From: Deltaproteobacteria bacterium
GTDB lineage: Bacteria; Desulfobacterota; Desulfuromonadia; Desulfuromonadales; BM103
DNA length: 64,000 bases
NCBI GenBank assembly: GCA_024279915.1
Contig: JAJRRB010000018.1
Coordinates: 44,596-108,595, forward strand
Reading direction: 5' to 3'
Position numbers and translations under genes: made by a program. Of this stretch, positions 42,040 to 50,622 are shown piece after piece. The notes below the pieces were generated by a model. That model was not told where the DNA came from, did not search any database, and was given only the letters and a program-made list of their open reading frames with translations. Within the stretch, counting starts at the first letter, position 1, and the number at the start of each line of letters is the position of its first letter.

Positions 42040-44244
42040 TCACCTATGTCGCTTCTCACGCCTCGTCCTTCGTGCTCTCGGTTTGAGTTGACCACGTCCC
42101 CCGTACCGTGTTCCGCGTCCCGAATTATATTCTTCGACCAAACGGAAATCAATTTCACGGCGGTCGAGGTCAACCTTGTGAACACGCACCTCTATCCGGG
42201 TTCCGATACTGAACTCCCGACGACGATTCATACCGATTAACCGGTGGCGCTCTTCCTCATATTGGTAGAAATCATCGTCCAGACTGGAAACATGGACCAG
42301 CCCTTCCACAAATATTTCGCGTAGTTCAACAAAGAAGCCAAAAGCACGCACCGAGGTTACCATGCCAGAAAAGTTTTCGCCCACTTTATCCGCCATGAAT
42401 TGGCATTTTTTGAGGTTGATGATATCTCGTTCCGCCTCCATCGCTCGCCGTTCTGTCGTAGAAGAATTCTGGGCGATTTCCTTTAGTGACATCTCGTTGA
42501 CCGTCTCAGAAGATTGACCCTGAGCGAGTCGATTTTTCAGGATGCGATGCACCATCAGATCTGGATAACGTCGAATCGGCGAAGTAAAGTGGCAATAATT
42601 ATCAGCAGCCAGACCGAAATGTCCAAGATTATTCACCGAGTAGTACGCCCGTGGCAAACTACGCAGCAGGACATGATTAATGACATGTTCTTCAGGTTGC
42701 CCTGCCACCTGTTCAAGAAACTCCTGCAACAGCTTCGGCTTCACGCCTTCGACGGGCAGAGAGATACCCTGATTGAAGGAAGCGATAAACTCTTGAAAGG
42801 CTGCCATCTTGCCTTCACTGGGAGCTTCGTGCACCCGAAAGATCATTGGCTCTCGCTGTTGGACTAACCATGCGGCAACCGCCTCATTGGCCGCCAGCAT
42901 GAATTCCTCAATCAATCGATGGGCCAGGTTCCGCTCGGTACGTACAATATTCTCCGGGTAGCCTTGTTCATTCAGGTGGATTTGTGCTTCAGGAAGGTCA
43001 AAATCAAGGCTGCCGCGCTGGTGACGACAGGTAATACGCAACTCAGCAAGTTCACGCATGATTTCAAGATCAACAACCAGAGGCTGTTGCTCGGCGCGAA
43101 CCTCTGGATCTTCATCAACCAGAATTGCTGCAACTGTCGTGTACGTCAGGCGAGCCCTGCTATGCATTACCGCCTGACAAAAACGTAACCCGACACGTTG
43201 ACCAGAAGTATCGAAATCAAGTTCAGCAACCAGTACCAGTCGATCAACCTGCGGATTAAGTGAACAGATGCCATTGCTCAGAGCTTCAGGGAGCATCGGC
43301 AAACAGGCCCCAGGGAAATAAACACTGGTGCCGCGTTCCAGAGCCTCTTGATCGATAACACTGCCAACAGGAACGTAATGAGCCACGTCAGCAATCGCGA
43401 CCCAGAGTCGATACCCCTTATCAAGACGAGAGATGGCAACAGCATCGTCGAAATCCCTGGCTGTCTCACCGTCAATGGTCATAAAATTCAGGTGACGTAG
43501 ATCCTCACGCCCAACCAACTCCCGTTTGTCGACAGTCAAGGCAACCTTGTCAGCTTCTGCCAGAGCCTCAATGGAAAATTCGTAAGGGAGATTGAATTGA
43601 ATGGCGGCAACCCTGATTTCGACCTCTGGATCACTGGCATCACCGAGGACTTCAACGATTCTGCCAACAGCTCCACGAGAATGGCCCGGATAACTCTCAA
43701 TCTCAACCAGTACCATTTGTCCAGATTTGGCATCACCGGCGGCCCCAGGCGGAATCAGGAGAGCGTCCTGAAGGTGTGGATCTACAGGTGAGACATAGCC
43801 GACACCATGATCTGTCTGATAACGTCCGACCAGTGTCTGGTACGCCCTTTGTTCAATACGGATCACCCGCCCCTCCGGACGACCGGTACGTGGAGACCTC
43901 TCCAGACTTACGACCACCATATCGCCATGCATGGCAGGCCGGATATGTCGCGCCGGGACAAAAACATCCTGAGCGTTATTATCTGCTGGCGCAACGAAAC
44001 CGTAACCATCGCGATGGACAGAGATCGTCCCTACCACCAGATTAACTTTACGCGGCAGGGCAAATCGTCCGCCCTTCAACTGCACCAGGGTGCCATCCTT
44101 GACCATGCTCTTCAGGATCTTGCCAATCGACTTACGCTCACCAGCACTCAGGTCAAGAGTCTCCTGGATCTCCTTGAGGCTCAAAGGACGATTGGCACGC
44201 TGCTGCAACAGGTTGAGGATAGCGCTGAAATCTATCTTGCTCAT
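42040..44244 (-). CDS. rnr: Ribonuclease R
   Basis: The 734-aa enzyme is a 3'-5' exoribonuclease of the RNB family. It has an N-terminal HTH-like domain (SLKEIQETLDLSAGERKSIG), cold-shock domains, the RNB core with FMTIDGETARDFDDAVAISR (catalytic Asp cluster), and an S1 domain near the C-terminus followed by a basic tail. I use ATG 44244; the frame is open up to 44436 but that part overlaps the actin-like gene and is not conserved-looking. Confidence 0.94.
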   Translation of the reverse strand: MSKIDFSAILNLLQQRANRPLSLKEIQETLDLSAGERKSIGKILKSMVKDGTLVQLKGGRFALPRKVNLVVGTISVHRDGYGFVAPADNNAQDVFVPARHIRPAMHGDMVVVSLERSPRTGRPEGRVIRIEQRAYQTLVGRYQTDHGVGYVSPVDPHLQDALLIPPGAAGDAKSGQMVLVEIESYPGHSRGAVGRIVEVLGDASDPEVEIRVAAIQFNLPYEFSIEALAEADKVALTVDKRELVGREDLRHLNFMTIDGETARDFDDAVAISRLDKGYRLWVAIADVAHYVPVGSVIDQEALERGTSVYFPGACLPMLPEALSNGICSLNPQVDRLVLVAELDFDTSGQRVGLRFCQAVMHSRARLTYTTVAAILVDEDPEVRAEQQPLVVDLEIMRELAELRITCRHQRGSLDFDLPEAQIHLNEQGYPENIVRTERNLAHRLIEEFMLAANEAVAAWLVQQREPMIFRVHEAPSEGKMAAFQEFIASFNQGISLPVEGVKPKLLQEFLEQVAGQPEEHVINHVLLRSLPRAYYSVNNLGHFGLAADNYCHFTSPIRRYPDLMVHRILKNRLAQGQSSETVNEMSLKEIAQNSSTTERRAMEAERDIINLKKCQFMADKVGENFSGMVTSVRAFGFFVELREIFVEGLVHVSSLDDDFYQYEEERHRLIGMNRRREFSIGTRIEVRVHKVDLDRREIDFRLVEEYNSGRGTRYGGRGQLKPRARRTRREKRHR

Positions 44245-44270
44245 AGTATCTAAAATCTTTATCTGACGAA

Positions 44271-44298
44271 ACACGCCCCCAAAAAATGGGGGCGCGTT
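44271..44298 (-). terminator. Terminator hairpin after the actin-like gene
   Basis: CGCCCCCA, a loop of five A, and TGGGGGCG form a perfect 8-bp GC-rich stem, extended by flanking pairs to about 10. On the minus strand it is followed by GTGTTTCG. It lies just after the stop of the ParM-like gene and before rnr. Confidence 0.8.
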
Positions 44299-44302
44299 GG
44301 AA

Positions 44303-45358
44303 TCACGTTGTTGGTGCTGCCGGAGCCTTAGGTGGGGTATTACCACGTGCCCAGAGATGCTGACCAAATTTGCGGTAGCCGTAGACGTTATAAAGACGCA
44401 TATCCTGCTCCGGATCAGTCTCCATAATTTCACCATTCAAGAGCGGCTTGAGGTATTTTGACAAGACTGCACCACCCCCGCCTGTAATAACCATTGAATC
44501 AATATCCCAATCGTCAACCCAGAGACGATCTACCTCATTAGCAATCGACGTAGCCAATTGGCTGAAGACCTGATCGGTCAGGCTCTTAAGATCGTAGCCC
44601 TTGCCACGGATTTTGATGCTGCCACTATCGACAGCTTCATAGAGGCGATAGAGCTCAATGTTAACGCCGCTGTTTTCACGCAGTTTGGTCGCAATCACGT
44701 TAAAGGCTCTAGCAATCCCGGAATCCGTAGTACGGCTACCACGCTCAGAGTAACGCATTTTATCGGAGATTGTGTAATCAGAGGTCCGGAAACCAATATC
44801 GATAATGCCGATTTTATCCTGAATCAGGCGTTTATCGCCCATCTCGCCGAGATCATTAAGCATCAGATTGAAAAGAGAACCAAAAGGCTGCGGTACGACC
44901 CTAACCTTGTTAATGCTGATCGTTTTCTCTTCCCGCTTGCCGTTGGCATCAACCAGTGCAACAGTATGTTCACCAACCAGGAGTTTGCCCAACTCATCTT
45001 TATATTGGCGGTAATAACCGATCGGCAGACCAGTCACCAGATTGACAGGAACAAAACCTTTTACCATCTGAGCCGTTGCTGCCAAAGCGAAAACCTTGGC
45101 AAATTTACTGATAAATTGTGCTTGGTCAAGAGTAAAGAATCGCACATTGCTCTGGCGCTCAGCCAACTCACCAACAAAATAGGATTTACCATCAACCTCG
45201 ACTTGCAGGTGGCTATCCTCATCATTATGAGTAGCAATCATCTCATCACGAAACTGAATATCAGTCGCCTCACCAAGAACTGATTTGAAGATCAGGTCCC
45301 GCTTGCCATTCGTCGCTTTGGTAAATCCAAAGCCAATATCGATTCCCAGTAGTTCCAC
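44303..45358 (-). CDS. ParM/Alp-type actin-like ATPase
   Basis: The 351-aa protein has the actin-fold nucleotide motifs: phosphate-1 ELLGIDIGFGFTKA at 2-15, phosphate-2 IGIIDIGFRTSDYT near 190, and adenosine motif MVITGGGGAVLSKYL near 288. Such proteins form filaments that move plasmid DNA (ParM, Alp7A). Here the gene is chromosomal, with no ParR-like DNA-binding partner or centromere repeats beside it, and has its own GGAGG before a GTG start and its own terminator. The cargo is unknown. Confidence 0.85.
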   Translation of the reverse strand: MELLGIDIGFGFTKATNGKRDLIFKSVLGEATDIQFRDEMIATHNDEDSHLQVEVDGKSYFVGELAERQSNVRFFTLDQAQFISKFAKVFALAATAQMVKGFVPVNLVTGLPIGYYRQYKDELGKLLVGEHTVALVDANGKREEKTISINKVRVVPQPFGSLFNLMLNDLGEMGDKRLIQDKIGIIDIGFRTSDYTISDKMRYSERGSRTTDSGIARAFNVIATKLRENSGVNIELYRLYEAVDSGSIKIRGKGYDLKSLTDQVFSQLATSIANEVDRLWVDDWDIDSMVITGGGGAVLSKYLKPLLNGEIMETDPEQDMRLYNVYGYRKFGQHLWARGNTPPKAPAAPTT

Positions 45359-45497
45359 TCATTCCTCCTTCTTCAGGGGGAGCCCCCACCCTATAAGACA
45401 TTAAGCTCTAGATCGTTAAGTTGTACGTTTCTGATTTGGAGATTAACTATAGGTAATCACAGGACCGGTTGCAAGAGATAAAGCGAGGCTAGCAATA

Positions 45498-46145
45498 CTA
45501 GACTTTACGAACGAAAATTTCTCTGGCGAGTTCACCATCTACAGCAAACTCCGAATGGCCAACCTTAAAAATATAAGACGGATAGGTCCGCGTGAGCAAA
45601 ATATCACAACCCGGCAAGACCCCCATACTCATCAATTTTTGCATTTTACTGACATCGGTTGCGGCCAAATAAGCGATTTCGCCCTTTTCGCCCGGTTTGA
45701 GTTCAGTCAGAGCCACAACACCCACCTCGCCTTCCTGGCGAGCCTGATCACAACAATCTCCGGGAGGAATCGGCTTGCCATGAGGACAAGTGGTTGGATG
45801 ATTCAGAAGAGTGCAGATCTTGGTATCAACACCATGATGCAATAGGTGTTCAAACTCGCAGGCCCGTTCATCGCCAGTAATGCCCTTGATGTCGAGAATA
45901 TCCATCATCAAACGCTCTGCGAGACGATGGCGGCGCACTGTCATACGTGCTTCGTCACGGCCTTCTTTACGCAATTTGACCCATTCACCATTGACCTCAA
46001 TAAAAGCCAGCCCGACCAATTCGGCAAGTCCTTCATCGTCAGGAACGATCCTGAGCCTTTCAAAGCTAGCAGCATCTTCGCCTTGTTCTTCAGTCGCAAT
46101 CCACAACGATTCCAAGATTTCTTCAGCTTTGGCCGAGACGTTCAT
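45498..46145 (-). CDS. DtxR-type iron-dependent regulator fused to FeoA domain
   Basis: The 215-aa protein has a central DtxR dimerisation/metal-binding region (ERLMMDILDIKGITGDERACE, HPTTCPHGKPIP) and a C-terminal FeoA/SH3-like domain (LTELKPGEKGEIAYLAATD, VLPGCDILLTRT). The N-terminal HTH is weak but present. This architecture is that of IdeR/MntR-like regulators with an SH3 domain; here FeoA-like function for FeoB may also be supplied. It overlaps the Cys-rich gene by 4 nt, as the last gene of the feoB operon. Confidence 0.88.
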   Translation of the reverse strand: MNVSAKAEEILESLWIATEEQGEDAASFERLRIVPDDEGLAELVGLAFIEVNGEWVKLRKEGRDEARMTVRRHRLAERLMMDILDIKGITGDERACEFEHLLHHGVDTKICTLLNHPTTCPHGKPIPPGDCCDQARQEGEVGVVALTELKPGEKGEIAYLAATDVSKMQKLMSMGVLPGCDILLTRTYPSYIFKVGHSEFAVDGELAREIFVRKV

Positions 46146-46333
46146 GCACTGTTTCCTTTCTTGCTTATATGTTTATCAGATTTAATAAATTTTTCGAGCA
46201 ACTCTGGAACGACAGGGTTTTCCTGTCCACAATAAGAACAGTGAATTTTGCGACAACCACCGATGCAGCTTCCGCAACCCTTTTCGCGAAGCATCTCAGG
46301 AAGCAATTCACGCTCGCAGAAGGTGCATTTCAT
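46142..46333 (-). CDS. Small Cys-rich protein of the feo operon
   Basis: This 63-aa protein has seven cysteines: C3, C6, C20, C23, C27, C32 and C35, in CxxC pairs that could hold zinc or an Fe-S cluster. The start and stop overlap feoB and the DtxR-FeoA gene by 4 nt each, so it is made with them. It might play a FeoC-like sensing or regulatory role; it is not a recognised FeoC by sequence. Confidence 0.8.
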   Translation of the reverse strand: MKCTFCERELLPEMLREKGCGSCIGGCRKIHCSYCGQENPVVPELLEKFIKSDKHISKKGNSA

Positions 46334-48285
46334 GCAAGGATCCCCGTCATCAGAAGGAACTTGTTAAGCGACCAACCCACTGTGAAGGCCATACCTGTGA
46401 CGAGGAAAAAAATCACCAGGGAGGTTCGCCAACCACGTTCTTTTTGCATCACCAGAAATTGCGCAACGCAAGGGACAAAGAGGGTCAAGGTGACTGCAGC
46501 AACTGTTAATTGCACCGGGTCGAGCAAACCTTGAGTCTGCAGGTCATAAAGGCCAGCAGCGCCAAAATCCCGGCGGAAGAATCCAAAGATAAATGCTGCT
46601 GAGGCTTCGTTTGGCAGTCCAAGGACACGCATAACCGGATTGAAAGCTTCGACCAGCCACTGCAGCGCACCCGTCAACTTGCCTGCCCAAAGCAGCACAG
46701 ATGCAATCATGAAGAGTGGGAAAATTTCCATGAAGTACCACTGCATACGGGTCAGGGTCTTGATCATGACATTCTGCAGCTGTGGCAAGCGCATCGGCGG
46801 AATTTCCATATAAAACATCGGACGTTCGCCGGGCACAACCTGCGCGGACAGGAAACCGACCAGCAGAAAGACACCGATCATACTGACTGTCCAGACCATA
46901 AGTGCCCCAGGAACTCCAGACAATAAGCCAAGGATAACCCCCATCTGGGCGCTGCATGGAATAGCAAGAGCGAGCAAAAGAGTCGCGATAATCCTCTCGC
47001 GGGTCGACTCCAGTGTCCGGGTGACAACCGTTGCCATAGTGTCGCAACCGAAACCAAGCACCATGGGGATAACCGCCCGCCCATTCAAACCAATTTTTTT
47101 AAAAACCCGGTCGACTAGCATCGCCAGTCTGGGGAAGTAGCCGCTATCTTCAATCACTGCAAAAGCAATAAAGAAGGTACCAACAATCGGCAGGATGATG
47201 GCAACAGCATAGCGCACGCCCAACGTAAACAGTCCGTATTCACCAACCAGAAGTTCGTTGAGCCAGTACCAGGGGATATATTGATTGCACAGACCAATGA
47301 CCCACGGGTTGAGATACTCTTCAAAGATGGATCCTTCAAGAAAGTCAACAATAGTTCCTGCACCAAAACCACCAACAAATTGGTAAAGACCCAGATAAAG
47401 GACAATAAGCAGTAAAGGAATACCGGTCCATGGGTTCATCGTCCAGTTGGAGAACCGGTCAGCAAATGAAAATTGCTCATTTTCCTGTTGGGTAATGACA
47501 CCGTCCAACAAGCCCTTACATATCCTCTTGCGCTCAAGACTGATACGCAAGTGCAGATCAACCCGACGGGCAAAAATTGTATCATTGACAGCGTTCTCCA
47601 CGCTTTCGTAGTGCTCTCCTTCACGGTCTTTAACACGCTGGGCAATTTCTTCGTCACGCTGCAGAAGCATAAGGGTCAGACTACGCTTATCGAGGATATA
47701 GTCACCCTGCATCAGATTACTGATTTCCTGAATGTCTTTCTCCAGATCCGTTGCGTAGACAAAAGTGGCCCTGTTGCCGGTAAAGTCTCGGATGGCATCA
47801 CGAAGTTCCCATAAACCACGTTTAGCACGACCAATCGCACCACCCACCACGGGGATTTGCAACTTCTCCTGCAACAATTGGATATCGATCTGCATGCCGA
47901 TCCGTTCGGCCTCATCCATGATATTGATCAGCAGGATCACAGGCAGACCCGCCTCAATCAGTTGCAATGTCATCGGCAGCATTCGCTCAAGATTACGGGC
48001 ATCGATTACATGCAGAACCACATGCGGTGATTCCTCAAGCAGAATGCGACGGGCAACCCGCTCTTCTTCAGTAATCGGCAACATTGAATACATCCCGGGA
48101 GTATCAAGTACCTGATAACTTTCACCAGCAATCTGACACTGCCCACGAGAAACTTCTACAGATGTCCCAGGATAGTTAGAGACGGTCGTATAGCTGCCGG
48201 TCATGCTGTTGAAAACCACACTTTTGCCAACATTAGGGTTGCCGACCAGGATGATTTTCTTTTCAGTTTTCAATTGATTCTGCAT
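46330..48285 (-). CDS. feoB: Ferrous iron transporter FeoB
   Basis: The 651-aa protein begins with a GTPase domain: G1 GNPNVGKS at 15-22, G3 DTPG at 61-64 and G4 NIMD. Then come two Gate-type domains (GFGCDTMATV near 415) and about eight membrane helices. It imports Fe(II) through the inner membrane. It is shorter than the roughly 770-aa E. coli FeoB, and lacks an N-terminal FeoA fusion. A Fur box lies 26 nt upstream of the start. Confidence 0.95.
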   Translation of the reverse strand: MQNQLKTEKKIILVGNPNVGKSVVFNSMTGSYTTVSNYPGTSVEVSRGQCQIAGESYQVLDTPGMYSMLPITEEERVARRILLEESPHVVLHVIDARNLERMLPMTLQLIEAGLPVILLINIMDEAERIGMQIDIQLLQEKLQIPVVGGAIGRAKRGLWELRDAIRDFTGNRATFVYATDLEKDIQEISNLMQGDYILDKRSLTLMLLQRDEEIAQRVKDREGEHYESVENAVNDTIFARRVDLHLRISLERKRICKGLLDGVITQQENEQFSFADRFSNWTMNPWTGIPLLLIVLYLGLYQFVGGFGAGTIVDFLEGSIFEEYLNPWVIGLCNQYIPWYWLNELLVGEYGLFTLGVRYAVAIILPIVGTFFIAFAVIEDSGYFPRLAMLVDRVFKKIGLNGRAVIPMVLGFGCDTMATVVTRTLESTRERIIATLLLALAIPCSAQMGVILGLLSGVPGALMVWTVSMIGVFLLVGFLSAQVVPGERPMFYMEIPPMRLPQLQNVMIKTLTRMQWYFMEIFPLFMIASVLLWAGKLTGALQWLVEAFNPVMRVLGLPNEASAAFIFGFFRRDFGAAGLYDLQTQGLLDPVQLTVAAVTLTLFVPCVAQFLVMQKERGWRTSLVIFFLVTGMAFTVGWSLNKFLLMTGILA

Positions 48286-48310
48286 AGACGTACGAATAAC
48301 CTTCTCACTT

Positions 48311-48329
48311 GTTAATGATAATCATTTTC
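48311..48329 (-). promoter_or_regulatory. Fur box upstream of feoB
   Basis: GTTAATGATAATCATTTTC (plus strand) matches the classical 19-bp Fur box at 17 of 19 positions; the two differences are single T-for-A changes. It lies between fur and feoB, so iron-loaded Fur should repress the feo operon. Confidence 0.92.
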
Positions 48330-48357
48330 AGGATAACACAAAAAAAAGAGGTGTATT

Positions 48358-48798
48358 TCAGATTGAGGTTGAACAACTCGAGCAATAGCCGTAAAGCTCA
48401 AGACGGTGACGTTCAATGGAAAAGCCATGCTCCCCGGCTACTTCCATTTGCAGCTCTTCAATACGCGAATCTTCGAACTCTACAATTTTCCCGCACGAGA
48501 TGCAGATCAGGTGGTCATGATGCTCGTCTTGAGCGCTGGCCTCATAACGTGCCTGGCCATCTCCGAAATGACGCTGTTCGGCGATGCCGCATTCAGCAAA
48601 GAGCTTCAAGGTACGGTGTACCGTTGCATATCCAATCCGGGGATTCTTCATGCGCAACCGAAGGTAGAGATCCTCGGTAGAAAGATGTGATCCAGCGCGC
48701 AGAAACTCCTCTAGAATAAGTTCACGTTGATTAGTCGACTTCAACCCTTGAGTGAGAAGAAAATCTTTGAATTTACTTTTGGTATTGCTCTTCCCCAT
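48358..48798 (-). CDS. fur: Ferric uptake regulator Fur
   Basis: The 146-aa protein has the winged-helix DNA-binding domain (LSTEDLYLRLRMKNPRIGYA) and the metal sites HHDH at 93-96 with CISC (C99, C102) and CSSC (C139, C142). It is a Fe(II)-dependent repressor. It is encoded directly upstream of the Fur box and feoB; Fur rather than PerR or Zur is favoured by that context. Confidence 0.92.
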   Translation of the reverse strand: MGKSNTKSKFKDFLLTQGLKSTNQRELILEEFLRAGSHLSTEDLYLRLRMKNPRIGYATVHRTLKLFAECGIAEQRHFGDGQARYEASAQDEHHDHLICISCGKIVEFEDSRIEELQMEVAGEHGFSIERHRLELYGYCSSCSTSI

Positions 48799-48811
48799 AA
48801 GACCCGCCTAG

Positions 48812-48828
48812 TTGAAAACGGATTTCAA
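48812..48828. promoter_or_regulatory. Palindrome just upstream of fur
   Basis: TTGAAA-ACGGA-TTTCAA is a 6+5+6 inverted repeat 14-30 nt before the fur start, followed by AT-rich sequence that could hold the promoter. It may be an autoregulatory operator. It does not match the classical Fur box. Confidence 0.4.
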
Positions 48829-48898
48829 TTTAAATAACACAGAGAGATATGTCAAGATAATTAAGAGCATACGAAGCAAACGATGAGACGTCAAAGAA

Positions 48899-49041
48899 GT
48901 TATCGTATGGGAAGCGAGCAATTTTTCGTGAGGTCAAGGAGATCAAGCATTTGAGCGGAGGCGTAGTACTTTACGCCGCACAAACAAATACACAGATTGA
49001 CGCAGAGATCGCGGAAAAGGGCCGCTTCCCATATGAAAACT
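48899..49041 (+). repeat. 143-bp dispersed palindromic element, copy B
   Basis: This copy lies in the 404-nt gap between fur and ccdA and matches copy A (38097-38239) in the opposite orientation. Its ends form a terminal inverted repeat of 19 nt with 17 matches (AGTTATCGTATGGGAAGCG against the complement of the other end). The remaining gap sequence shows no gene. Confidence 0.85.
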
Positions 49042-49202
49042 AGTGCCTTGTACATCTTAAAATGTCGCAAAATTGCGCCGGGATTTGGTGTGTCAGAAAG
49101 GCGTTATTTCAGTTCCATAGCCCTAGCTATATAACTGAAGTCACAACGAAGCTGGCGCGACAAATAACCAGCAAGATGCGATAGTTGAGGGTTTACACGG
49201 TA

Positions 49203-49949
49203 CTAACCTTGGAGAGGAATGTATTGGTAGAGCAGCATGGTGAGTTTGCCCATCAGGTTAAACATGAGCATAATGCCAACAGCCATCAGCATCACACCAG
49301 TACCTATTTCAACCAAACGAATATACTTGCGGAATCGTTTAAAAGCGATCAGGAACTGGTGAAAGAGAAGACCTGAGAGCAGGAAAGGCACACCCAGCCC
49401 CAGAGAATAAACAGCGAGTAAGCCAACGCCTTCACCAACTTGACCTGAAGTCGCAGCGACCATCAGGATCGAGGCCAGAATTGGGCCGATACAAGGAGTC
49501 CAACCAGCCGCAAAAGCAATACCAACCACGATCGTCCCGGCAAAACCACTTGGTTTTTTATGTAAATGGACTCTTTTCTCGCCGAGTAGAACGCCGAAGT
49601 GAAAAAGACCGGTCATATGCACACCAAAAAGAAAGATCAACAGACCACCAATCTTTTCAATCCACTCCAGACCTTCACGCAGGAAAAACTGAAATTTACT
49701 CGAAGCGATACCGGCAATAGCACCGAGGAGAACAAAAACGACCGAAAAACCGAGAATAAAGCAGAGCGAATGGAGGAGGACCGTAAGACGCCCTTTTGCA
49801 TCAGGGTGCGCATCTTCAAGCTGGCTGAAGGAGAGCCCGGTAATATAAGTCAGATACGACGGGATCAACGGCAATACACAAGGGGAAGCAAAAGAGAGAA
49901 TCCCGGCGGTAAAAGCGATCCAATAGGTTATGTCAGCGACTTGTTGCAA
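49203..49949 (-). CDS. ccdA: Cytochrome c biogenesis/thiol transport protein CcdA
   Basis: The 248-aa membrane protein has six hydrophobic helices and the two conserved motifs FASPCVLPLIPSYLTYI near residue 20 and AAGWTPCIGPILASIL near residue 150, each with its redox Cys. It carries reducing equivalents from the cytoplasm to periplasmic thiols. The TlpA-like gene follows upstream 5 nt away and is the likely partner. Confidence 0.92.
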   Translation of the reverse strand: MQQVADITYWIAFTAGILSFASPCVLPLIPSYLTYITGLSFSQLEDAHPDAKGRLTVLLHSLCFILGFSVVFVLLGAIAGIASSKFQFFLREGLEWIEKIGGLLIFLFGVHMTGLFHFGVLLGEKRVHLHKKPSGFAGTIVVGIAFAAGWTPCIGPILASILMVAATSGQVGEGVGLLAVYSLGLGVPFLLSGLLFHQFLIAFKRFRKYIRLVEIGTGVMLMAVGIMLMFNLMGKLTMLLYQYIPLQG

Positions 49950-49954
49950 GCTGG

Positions 49955-50491
49955 TTATCCTTTCGCCAGACCCTTAAAGTATTCAATAGTTTCAGGGTGT
50001 GCCCAATCAATGGCACCAATGACCTTATCATCTATAACACCATCTTTGCGTACAACAAAGGACTCGGGAAACTTGTACACTCCGTAAAGCCTCTGCACAA
50101 CGCCCTGGTCATCGTAAAGAACGGAAAAAGTATGAGGAGACTTCTTCAGGAAGTCAGGAACAACAGATCGACCATTTTCTTCAACATTGATGGCCAGCAT
50201 GACAAAATCTTCACCGGCCATGGCTGCATTGAGCTTATCCATTGATGGCATTGCCGCACGACACGGGGGGCACCAGGTTGCCCAGAAATTCACCAGCACA
50301 ACCTTGCCACGCAAGCCAGCCAGAGACACCTTGTTGCCCGCTGTATCCTCAAGTTGAAAATCAGGGGCAGCATCACCCATGGCTGCAACGCTAATCGGCT
50401 CATAAGATGGTAGTGAACTGCTCGCAGTGCCAAGATAGAGCGATCCGCAAACCAACATGAGCACAACAATTACCAACATCAGACGACGCAT
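49955..50491 (-). CDS. TlpA/ResA-like periplasmic thioredoxin
   Basis: The 178-aa protein has an N-terminal membrane anchor or signal (residues 3-20) and a thioredoxin-like domain with WCPPC (C74, C77) in NFWATWCPPCRAAMPS. It is probably reduced by the CcdA protein encoded beside it and acts on cytochrome c haem-binding cysteines or other exported thiols. Regulation is not evident. Confidence 0.92.
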   Translation of the reverse strand: MRRLMLVIVVLMLVCGSLYLGTASSSLPSYEPISVAAMGDAAPDFQLEDTAGNKVSLAGLRGKVVLVNFWATWCPPCRAAMPSMDKLNAAMAGEDFVMLAINVEENGRSVVPDFLKKSPHTFSVLYDDQGVVQRLYGVYKFPESFVVRKDGVIDDKVIGAIDWAHPETIEYFKGLAKG

Positions 50492-50622
50492 TCGTTAATC
50501 CTTAAACCTTATTATATAGAAAAAACCAGATGTCTCTCTTTTGTAACCTTACAGGGGTAAACATGTCAACCGGCGTAAGCAACCATTTTCCTCCTCTAAT
50601 AAATTAATCGCTTTATTCCACA

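Noticed and set aside
44245..44436. 64-residue N-terminal extension of rnr
   Set aside because: It overlaps the actin-like gene and its terminator; ATG 44244 gives the family start.
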